From contig CAYGZA010000211.1 of NCBI GenBank assembly GCA_964354135.1, positions 1 through 12,151 on the forward strand: a stretch of DNA of 12,151 nucleotides, written 5' to 3'. The notes under the pieces were generated by a model that was not told where the DNA came from, made no database searches, and was given only the letters and a program-made list of their open reading frames with translations. Made by a program: the position numbers and the translations under genes. This document shows positions 1 through 7,400 of this stretch, piece after piece (positions within the stretch are counted from its first letter, which is position 1; every line of letters starts with the position of its first letter). This DNA comes from CAYGZA01 sp964354135. GTDB taxonomy: Bacteria > Planctomycetota > Planctomycetia > Pirellulales > Thermoguttaceae.

Positions 1-199
1 CTTGATTTTCAACGGCAAGATGGGTAAGCAGCCCTTCCAAGTGTCGAAGATGGGTGAGAAGACGTGCGGACAATGCCGGCAGTATCGCCCAAGATGGGAT
101 TCACACCGTGGAGGGGTACGTCATCAGCCACGGGGTGATCGAGGAGCACCCCCGATCGGCGGGCGGGCTTGCGAAGAGCAGCGATGGCAGGACACCAAC
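1..199. other. Unassigned left-edge sequence
   Basis: No gene is recognised here. The plus strand is open in one frame and could encode a short peptide containing a Cys-Gly-Gln-Cys motif, but I recognise no family. The octamer AAGATGGG occurs three times (17-24, 47-54, 91-98). The stretch lies just downstream of the minus-strand TolC-like stop codon, so it may be the 3' flank of that gene or the cut end of another gene beyond the window. Confidence 0.4.
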
Positions 200-308
200 C
201 TACGGCTGAATCGGCCAGCCCAGAGCCCGATGGAGCCGGAATTGGGCCTCGTTGTAGTCGGCCACCGCCCGCAGGTACTCTCGGCGGCTCTGGTCGAGCG
301 CTTGAACC
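200..308 (-). pseudogene. C-terminal remnant of a TolC-like outer-membrane efflux protein
   Basis: Reading the minus strand down to the TAG at 202-200 gives a tail containing QALDQSRREYLRAVADYNEA, then QFRLHRALGWPIQP. This resembles the last helix of planctomycete TolC-family outer-membrane factors, where a final long helix carries a YLRAV-(x)-YN-(x)-AQFRL-(x)-ALG pattern. Only about 35 codons fit. Upstream, from roughly 300-318, the plus strand is instead recognisable as the interior of an RND permease, so the TolC gene has lost everything except its 3' end. Such proteins normally run to about 450-550 residues and form the outer-membrane channel of RND pumps. Finding its tail inverted against the permease suggests a rearrangement or an assembly join. 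The identification rests on a short pattern and is moderate. Confidence 0.55.
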
Positions 309-353
309 GCCCTGACGCAGAGCAACGCGATCAGCCCGTCGGGCAACATCGCC

Positions 354-2975
354 GTGGGCGACAAGTACCCGATCGTGCCCATCAATACCGTGGTTCGCGA
401 CGTTCGCGACCTGGAGAGCGTCCCGATTCGAAACGTGCCGGGTTCCCCGGTGTACGTTCGCGACGTGGGGCGCGTGCAAGACACCATGGATGCCCCGACG
501 GGTTACGCGCTGGTCAACGGGCGACGGTCGGTCTACATCCTGGTGACGAAGCGGGCCGACGCATCGACGCTAAGTGTGGTGAGCGCAGTCAAGGCCGCCC
601 TGCCCGACATGCAGGCCGTCCTGCCGCCGGACATTCGCGTCAGCTACGAGTTCGACCAGTCGCCGTACGTGACCCGGGCAATCTGGGGAGTTGTCCTCGA
701 AGGGGCCTTGGGGGCGGTGCTGGTCGGCCTGATGATCCTCCTGTTCTTGCGAGACTGGCGGAGCGCACTGATCGTTCTCTTGAACATTCCGCTGGCGCTG
801 ATGACGGCCGTGGTGGCGCTGTGGCTTAGCGGGCAAACGATCAACGTGATGACGCTGGGCGGACTGGCGCTGGCGATCGGCATTCTCGTGGATGAAGCGA
901 CGGTGGCCATCGAGAACATCCACACGCACCTCCAACGGGGCGAGCCTCCGGCCTGCGCGGTTCGCGACGGCTCCTCCGAGACGGCCATCCCGCGGCTGCT
1001 GGCGATGGTCTGCATCCTGGCGGTCTTCATCTCGTCGTTTTTCATGCAGGGGGCCCCGCGGGCGATGTTCGTGCCATTGTCGCTGGCAGTCGGGTTCTCC
1101 ATGGCGGCCTCGTACGTTCTGTCGAGCACATTCGTTCCCGTGCTCTCGGTTTGGATCCTTCGCCACGGTTCTGCCGCGAGCTCCGACGCGGCGGCCGGAC
1201 AAACTGCCTCGCCTCAGTCCAGGCGTTGGCGCGTCTTGTCGCTCGGATGGATGCGCGGCGTGTCGCTGCAACGATGGCGGCGCGCTTACGAGGGATTGCT
1301 GAAGAAGATTCTCCGCTTTCGCTTGGCCCTGGCTGCGGCGTACCTCGTGGGGGCGGTCGCAATGATCGGCGGGATCGTACCCCGCCTGGGCACGGAGATC
1401 TTCCCTATTGCGGAGACAGGCCAGTTTCGACTGCGGCTGAGGGCGCCCGACGGAACTCACATCGGCCGCACCGAGCAAACCACCCTGAGGGTGCTGGAGA
1501 TCATCAAGGAGTCGGTCGGGCCGGAAGACGTTGCGATGACCCTTGGCTACGTGGGGACCATCCCCTCCACTTATCCGATCAACGCCGTATTCCAGTGGAC
1601 CCGCGGCCCGGAGGAGGCGATTCTCTGGGTGGCGTTGAAGAAGGGGAGCCGCATCGGCGTGGAAGGACTCAAAGAGGATCTGCGCCAGAAGCTGGCCCGC
1701 GACCTTCCGGAAGTGCGATGCTCCTTCGAGCCGGCGGATATCGTCAGCGAGGTGATGAGCTTTGGCTCGCCGACCCCGGTGGAGGTGGCCGTGAGCGGAC
1801 CGGATTTTTCAGAAAGCCGGGCCTACGCCGTCAAGCTCCGCGACGAGCTGGCCAAGACTCCGTCGCTGCGGGATCTCCAGTTCGCCCAGTCGCTCGACTA
1901 TCCAACCATCAGGGTGGACGTGGATCGCCAGAAGGCCGGTCTGGCGGGCGTCTCTCCCGTGGACGTCTCCCGGTCGCTGGTGCCGGCCACTTCGTCCAGT
2001 CGCTTCGTGACCCCCAACTTCTGGAGCGATCCGAAAACCGGCATCGGGTACCAGGTGCAGGTGGAAATCCCGCGCGCCGTCCTCCGCTCGCCGCGCGGGA
2101 TGGAGACCGTGCGATCGATCGCGGATCTCCGGATGGTGCCGGTCAAGCGCAACAGCTCCGGCCAAGTCCTCGTTCGCGACGTGGCTACGGTCTCGTCCGG
2201 GTCGATGCCCGGCGAACTCGACCGATATAACATGCGCCGCCAGGTCAGCCTGACGGCCAACATCGTCGGCGAGGATCTGGGGACTGTGTCGCGGGAGGTC
2301 TCCCGGGCAATCGAGCAAGCGGGCGAACTTCCCCGCGGCGCCAAAGTCGAGGTCCGGGGGCAGATCCCGCCGATGCGCGAGATGCTGACCGGGCTGGGAA
2401 TCGGCCTCGGGTTGGCAGTGGTCGTCATCTTCCTGCTCTTGGCGGCCAATTTCCAGTCGCTGCGCCTCGCGTTGGTCACGATGTCCACGGCTCCCGCCGT
2501 GATCGCCGGGGTGGTGCTGACGTTGTTCCTGACGCGGACAACGCTGAACATCCAATCGCTCATCGGCGCGATCATGGCCGTCGGCGTGGCCATGGCCAAC
2601 GCCATCCTCCTGGTCACCTTCGCCGAGAACCATCGGCGTCAAGGCGAGCCGGCCGGGGCCGCCGCCGTGGCCGGCGCGGGCAGCCGCCTCCGCGCCATCC
2701 TTATGACCAGTTGCGCCATGATCGCCGGAATGCTTCCCATGGCCCTTGCCCTCGGGGAGTCGGGCCAGCAGAATGCGCCCTTGGGTCGCGCGGTCATCGG
2801 CGGACTGGCTGCCGCCACCCTGGCCACCCTGTTTGTCCTCCCCTCGGTGTTTGCGCTGATCCAGGGCCGGGCAACTACCCGATCGGCATCGCTTGATCCC
2901 GGCGATCCCCAGAGCGCCTACTTCGCGACGGGGCCCCGCAAGACCGCTTCCTCCGCTTCCGGAGACTCCCGATGA
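354..2975 (+). CDS. RND-family efflux permease, N-terminally truncated
   Basis: This is an inner-membrane proton-driven pump subunit of the AcrB/MdtB/CzcA superfamily, 873 residues from the first usable start (GTG at 354). Homology runs further upstream in frame (TQSNAISPSGNIAV, from about 309) to a TGA at 303-305, and no ribosome site precedes the GTG, so this is a headless gene. Full-length relatives are about 1040-1070 residues; TM1 and roughly half of the first periplasmic domain are missing. TM2-TM6 lie at about 110-270, with the TM4 signature GILVDEATVAIEN holding D180-E181 where AcrB has D407-D408. The second periplasmic domain spans about 360-680 and TM8-TM12 about 680-845. In TM11 the AcrB Lys940 position is Ala748 (GVAMANAIL). 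The stop overlaps the adaptor start by ATGA, so the two were co-translated. Substrate cannot be told from sequence. Family assignment is secure; function as encoded here is unlikely. Confidence 0.9.
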   Translation: MGDKYPIVPINTVVRDVRDLESVPIRNVPGSPVYVRDVGRVQDTMDAPTGYALVNGRRSVYILVTKRADASTLSVVSAVKAALPDMQAVLPPDIRVSYEFDQSPYVTRAIWGVVLEGALGAVLVGLMILLFLRDWRSALIVLLNIPLALMTAVVALWLSGQTINVMTLGGLALAIGILVDEATVAIENIHTHLQRGEPPACAVRDGSSETAIPRLLAMVCILAVFISSFFMQGAPRAMFVPLSLAVGFSMAASYVLSSTFVPVLSVWILRHGSAASSDAAAGQTASPQSRRWRVLSLGWMRGVSLQRWRRAYEGLLKKILRFRLALAAAYLVGAVAMIGGIVPRLGTEIFPIAETGQFRLRLRAPDGTHIGRTEQTTLRVLEIIKESVGPEDVAMTLGYVGTIPSTYPINAVFQWTRGPEEAILWVALKKGSRIGVEGLKEDLRQKLARDLPEVRCSFEPADIVSEVMSFGSPTPVEVAVSGPDFSESRAYAVKLRDELAKTPSLRDLQFAQSLDYPTIRVDVDRQKAGLAGVSPVDVSRSLVPATSSSRFVTPNFWSDPKTGIGYQVQVEIPRAVLRSPRGMETVRSIADLRMVPVKRNSSGQVLVRDVATVSSGSMPGELDRYNMRRQVSLTANIVGEDLGTVSREVSRAIEQAGELPRGAKVEVRGQIPPMREMLTGLGIGLGLAVVVIFLLLAANFQSLRLALVTMSTAPAVIAGVVLTLFLTRTTLNIQSLIGAIMAVGVAMANAILLVTFAENHRRQGEPAGAAAVAGAGSRLRAILMTSCAMIAGMLPMALALGESGQQNAPLGRAVIGGLAAATLATLFVLPSVFALIQGRATTRSASLDPGDPQSAYFATGPRKTASSASGDSR

Positions 2976-3733
2976 ACCGGATGATTCTCGACGCGCGACT
3001 TCTTTTGCTCGCCGTAATGCTCAGTGCAAGTCTCGGCTGTCATTCCTCGTCGAGGGCGGAACCCGAAAGCGCCGGTTCTCCCGGCGCAGTCGATCCGGCA
3101 GCCGATGCGCCCGTCATCCGTGTGACTGCCGCGAAGCCGGCGAGGAAAACGCTTCGCCTGGTGACCGTGCAGCCCGGTCAGATTCAGGCCTTTGAGCAGA
3201 CCCCGCTTCACGCCAAGCTCGCCGGCTACGTGCGGAAGGTCAACGTGGACATCGGCGACCGCGTCGAGGCGAACCAGCCCCTTGCTGAATTGTGGATTCC
3301 GGAGCTCGAGGACGAGGTGCGGCAGAAGGAGGCCCTCGTCGCTCAAGCCCAGGCCGAGATCAACCAGGCCGCGGCCGCCGTGCACGTCGCCGAGGCCACC
3401 GTGGTCACGGCGCAGGCACGCATCCGCGAGACCCAGGCGGGAACCGTCCGGGCCGAAGGAACGTACCAGCGGTGGAAGGCGGAGCACGGCCGGATCGCGG
3501 AACTCGCCGCTGGCGGGGCCGTGAACCGCAAGCTCGTGGACGAGACCCTCGACCAGCTCCGCGCGGCCGAGGCGACACGCGCCGAAGCCGGCGCCAAGGT
3601 GGAATCGTCTCAGGCGATCCTTGCGGAAAGCAAGGCCGGCATCGAGAAGGCCAAGGCCGATCAGGCCGTCGCGCGCGCCCGCTTGCAGAGCGCCCAGGCG
3701 GACCTCGCACGCGCGAGAACCCTCCGGCAATAG
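2972..3733 (+). CDS. Adaptor N-terminal half: signal segment, lipoyl half-motif, coiled-coil hairpin
   Basis: This 253-residue open frame ends at the TAG. Residues 5-22 are hydrophobic and precede Cys23 in ASLGC, which could be a lipobox although Leu at -2 is not the classic residue; it may instead be an ordinary signal peptide. Residues about 75-105 carry the first half of the biotinyl-lipoyl domain (AKLAGYVRKVNVDIGDRVEA). Residues about 110-250 are rich in Ala, Glu, Gln and Arg and form the helical hairpin that docks on the outer-membrane channel. A GGAG at 2961-2964 sits 7 nt before the ATG, and the start overlaps the permease stop, so translational coupling is likely. Alone the product lacks the beta-barrel and the second lipoyl half and should not assemble. 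Confidence 0.75.
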   Translation: MNRMILDARLLLLAVMLSASLGCHSSSRAEPESAGSPGAVDPAADAPVIRVTAAKPARKTLRLVTVQPGQIQAFEQTPLHAKLAGYVRKVNVDIGDRVEANQPLAELWIPELEDEVRQKEALVAQAQAEINQAAAAVHVAEATVVTAQARIRETQAGTVRAEGTYQRWKAEHGRIAELAAGGAVNRKLVDETLDQLRAAEATRAEAGAKVESSQAILAESKAGIEKAKADQAVARARLQSAQADLARARTLRQ

Positions 3734-3763
3734 GTACAAATCCCCACGCCGTTCGCGGGAGTC

Positions 3764-4324
3764 GTGACCGAGCGGAACGTGGATCGCGGACATTTCGTTC
3801 AGCCGGCCGGCAGCGCCAACGCCAAGCCGCTTTTCATCGTCGCCCGCACCGACGTTGTCCGGGTCTTCGTGGACGTCCCGGAGATGGAAGCCCCGCTGGT
3901 GGAGCGAGGCATTCAAGGACACATCCTGGTCCAGGCCCTTCCGGGCCAAAAGACCGAGGGCACGGTAGCCCGTACGAGCTGGGCCCTGTCCGGCAATCGA
4001 ACGCTGCGCACGGAGCTTGATCTCCCCAACCCCAAAGGGTTGTTCCGGCCCGGCATGTACGCCACCGCCGAGATCGTTCTGAAGGAGCGCCCCAACGCGA
4101 TCTCCCTTCCAATCTCTGCCGTCGTCAGGGAGGGCCGGCAAACCGTTTGCTGCGCGGTTGAGAACGGCAGGATAGTCAGGAAGCCGATCATCCTTGGGCT
4201 GCAGACCGCCGAGGAAGCAGAAGCCCTCTCGGGCCTCAGCGGCGAGGAAGTAATCGTCCAAACCGGGGCGGACGCCCTTCGCGAGGGCCAACCGGTCGAG
4301 GTGAGGCGACCTGAAGGGCGTTGA
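3764..4324 (+). CDS. Adaptor C-terminal half: second lipoyl half, beta-barrel, membrane-proximal domain
   Basis: This is the same frame resuming after the TAG. The first possible restart is the GTG at 3764, giving 186 residues, but no clear ribosome site is seen, so independent translation is doubtful. It opens with the second lipoyl half (VTERNVDRGHFVQPAG), then the beta-barrel (LFIVARTDVVRVFVDVPE), then the typical RPGMYATAEIVL strand and a membrane-proximal domain with SLPISAVV, ending in a GADALREGQPVEV motif typical of adaptor C-termini. Conservation of all these landmarks argues that the gene was functional until recently. Confidence 0.6.
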   Translation: MTERNVDRGHFVQPAGSANAKPLFIVARTDVVRVFVDVPEMEAPLVERGIQGHILVQALPGQKTEGTVARTSWALSGNRTLRTELDLPNPKGLFRPGMYATAEIVLKERPNAISLPISAVVREGRQTVCCAVENGRIVRKPIILGLQTAEEAEALSGLSGEEVIVQTGADALREGQPVEVRRPEGR

Positions 4325-4486
4325 CCCGGACTGTTCATGTCACTCCTTGGTTTCCGGGACCGCCTCCTTCTTCACGGCGCGCGTGCCACTACTTCGCGGG
4401 AAGCAGTGCCACGGCTACGCTGCTTGCCTGTCGGCAACGAGTGGTGCACGGGCGTGGCGACGCAAGCGACGCCATGTCACCGGTCG
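4325..4486. other. Convergent intergenic region between adaptor and DUF1559 genes
   Basis: This gap separates two genes that converge on it. It holds an imperfect hairpin at 4388-4407: ACTACTTC, loop GCGG, GAAGCAGT, with one A-C mismatch in an 8-bp stem. There is no T-run on either side, so a classic intrinsic terminator is not shown. GTGCCAC occurs twice (4384-4390 and 4406-4412), and GTGGTGCAC and GGCGTGGC lie further on, as if from a decayed dispersed repeat. No ORF here looks coding. Confidence 0.35.
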
Positions 4487-7400
4487 CTACTCTGCCCAGT
4501 TGGTGATGTCGTCGTCGGTGCCGCTTTCGCCGTCGGGCCCCAAGGACCAGATGTCGGGCCTCTCAAGGCCGTGCTTGCTGGGGTACTCGTACTGGTAGGC
4601 CCTTCCCCAAGGGTCCAGCGGGACCGCCTGCTTCAAGTAAGGTCCGGACCAACCGGCCTGGTTGGCAAGGTCCTTGGGAGCGTTTACGAGGGCCTGCAAC
4701 CCCTGTTTCGTGGACGGGTAGTCGCGAAGGTCCATGCTGTACATGTCGAGTGGGCCCTGGAGCGCCGAGATCTGCGCCCTGGCCGCGGCGACTTGGGCTC
4801 GCCGCTGCGCCGCGGAATAGGAGCCCAGCAGCCCGCCCGGGCCACCCGCGGGCCCTGCCGCGGTCTTCTTCGGCGCAGGCCGCACCGGCAGGGGCGTCTT
4901 GCGTTTCACCTCCGGTCCGAAGAACGAAGGAACCGCAGACCCCACGGGCGGGATTGTGAGCTGCTCGATCGAGATCGGCTTCCCGTCCGCCCGGTCGAAC
5001 GCCAAGAGCAGCGTCTGCGGGTCCGCTTTGGCGCTTAGGAACAGGACGCTCGCGTCGGCCAGTCCAGCCAGGAAGCCGTCGGGGTAGAGCCCGACAAGCC
5101 CTTTGAGCGGGTCCTTGGGGTCGTACTCGAAGTCATCCGGCTTCGTCCAAATCACGGCCCGCTGGTCGCTCGCCTCGACGGTCATGATCGTGTTGGACGT
5201 CCCGTCCGTGATCTGGGCAAAGCCGACGTTCTTACCGGGGCCGGGAAAGACCGTTCGTTCCCCGCGGACGGTCAGGTAGTTCGTCTTGCCCGGGCCCGCC
5301 TTGCTCGCAGGCGAGCGGTAGACCTGCGGAATCCGCTCGATGAGCTTCTTGTTGTGCTCGCTGTCCCAGGGCTCGTTGAAGTTGAACTCCTTGTAGAGCT
5401 GCGACTCCTCGACGTACGGCAGGATGGCCACGCGCCAGCTCAGCCGCGGCTTGCCCGTCTTGTCGGGATACGAAGCGGCAGGAAAGACCTTGTACACGTC
5501 GTGGTAGTTGTGCAGGGCGATGGCGATCTGCTTCAGGTTGTTGGTGGACTGCGCGCGGCGTGCCGCCATCCGGGCCCGCTCGATGGGCGAGATGGGCATT
5601 CCCACTCCGGGCGGCAGGGCCGGCGGCGCAATCGCGCCGGGCGGCAACGGCTGCGGCATGTATTCCGGGTCGCTGCGGAAATCGAGAACTTTTGGCACGG
5701 GGACCGCCGGACGCCGGTAACTCGACGGCGGGCCGTACGTTTGGTCGATGGTGACCACCTCTCCGCCGGCGCGGGTGAAAAGCGCCCACAGAGTCTTGGG
5801 ATCGATCCTCTGCGAGATGAACCGAACGCTGCCGTCGGCCATGGCGACGTTGAATCCGCCGGGGTGATACCCGCCAAGTCCCCGCGTGGGGAAGTTCGGA
5901 TCGGGAACGAAATCGTCCGGCTTGGTCCAAGGGACCGCCGCCTGAAAACCTGCCTCCACCACGAGGATCGTGTTCGAGCTGCCGTCCCTAATCCCTGCGA
6001 AACCGATGGCCTCGTCGCCGGCGAAGATCGCGTCCTTATGGCGGACCGTCAAGTAGGTGGTCTTGCCCGGAACGAGGGGAGTGCTGGGGCAATGATACGT
6101 CGGGACCATGACCTGTGCCAGCTTCTTATTGTGCTCACTGTCCCAGGGCTCATCGAGATGGAACTGCTGGTAGAGCGCCTGCTGCTCCATGTATGGCAGA
6201 ATGAGCACCCGCCAGCTCAAGAGCGGCTTGCCGTTCTTATCGACGGTGTAGGCCGGCGGGAAGGTCTTGTTCACGTCGTGGTAGTTGTGCATTGCCAGGG
6301 CGATCTGTTTCAGGTTGTTGGCGCACTGCGAGCGGCGGCGGGCTTCGCGCGAACCCTGCACCGCGGGCAGCAAGAGCGCCACCGCGACCGGCCCCGTCGT
6401 GCCGATGCTCGCACTGGGCAAGGTCTGCCGCGTCGTGGTCTCAATCCCCTCCTTGGTCCTCCGCACCACGCTGACGCCGGGCCGCAGGTGCTTCCCGATC
6501 GACGACGCGGCCGGCAAGACCGAGATGTCCACGTCGATTCCCTCCCGCTGGAGTTCCCGCAGCGCGTACTTCGCGGCAATCTGCAGCACCGGGTAGAGCA
6601 GCCGGAACAGCTCCGGAGCGTTCTGGTAGCTCAGCATGATCGGCCCGCTCTCCGCCTTCAGCACCTCCGCCACTTCCGGTGCGGCGGCCAGCGACTGGAA
6701 GTCCGCACCCCGCGCGAGATAGGCCTTCACGTTCTGCGGGAACAGGGCGACGATCAGCTCCTTGTCGGTCAGGCACCAGGAGGGGGCGACCGGGAATTCG
6801 GCGTCCGGCACGTTGAGCGAGTAGACCTGCCGGCCGGCAAACTGGAACTCCTCGATGCGCGGAACAAGATCGGGCGGCGCACCATAAACGGCCGCCTTGA
6901 CCAGGGCGATCAGTTTCTCGTGGGTAGCGGCGGCCCGCTTGGCGTCCTTCAGCGACACCACGGCCGTCAGGCCGGTCACGACCAGCCCGCCCTCGCCCGG
7001 CGAATTGTACAGGCACCAGACGTCGCCCAGCGGCGCCAAGAGGTCGTCGCGGATCTTGAATCCCAGTCTCTCCTCGACCATGCCGAGTTCTTCGGCGAAC
7101 CGCTCCCCGCCGCGGGGGTCGATCTTGCCGATCATGGCGACGATCGTCTGCCATACCTGGCTCACGTCGATCCGTGCCGCGACGGCGAACGTCGCGTCCT
7201 GCGGGATTGGCGCCAGGTCCTTGGCCTCCAGCGGCTTGTTGGAAACGGCGGCCAGAAGCCCTTCGGACTCCCCCTCGATGCGCACCAGGGACTTGCTCAC
7301 GAAGCCGGTCTCGTCGAGCCCCGTCACCGAGGCCAGGGAAGTGATACTGTCCAGCCCCAACGCCTTGATCACCGTCGCGGCTTGGGGGCCGGCAGTCGCC

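Larger units (their letters stand above)
2972..4324 (+). pseudogene. RND periplasmic adaptor (membrane fusion protein) gene, interrupted by an in-frame TAG
   Basis: One reading frame runs from the ATG at 2972 to the TGA ending at 4324 with a single TAG at 3731-3733. Reading through gives 450 codons and a normal adaptor: N-terminal lipid or signal segment, lipoyl half-motif, coiled-coil hairpin, second lipoyl half, beta-barrel and membrane-proximal domain. The TAG falls where relatives usually have Tyr at the start of the strand leading to the APF-(x)-GVV motif (here IPTPFAGVV), so one base change (TAC or TAT to TAG) explains it. With no frameshift and a clean downstream half, the lesion is recent, a base-call error, or subject to readthrough. 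The adaptor would bridge the upstream permease to a TolC-like channel. Confidence 0.8.

Noticed and set aside
2..829. Plus-strand 275-codon frame at the left edge
   Set aside because: It overlaps the permease in the wrong frame and becomes Arg/Gly-rich. Only its first ~35 codons lie outside known genes, and they match nothing that I recognise.
1151..2230. Plus-strand 359-codon frame inside the permease
   Set aside because: It is an out-of-frame shadow of a clear RND permease.
2918..4291. Minus-strand open frame of 457 codons opposite the adaptor
   Set aside because: It is a shadow of the adaptor gene. It spans the TAG position simply because the opposite strand has no stop there, and it shows no recognisable domain.
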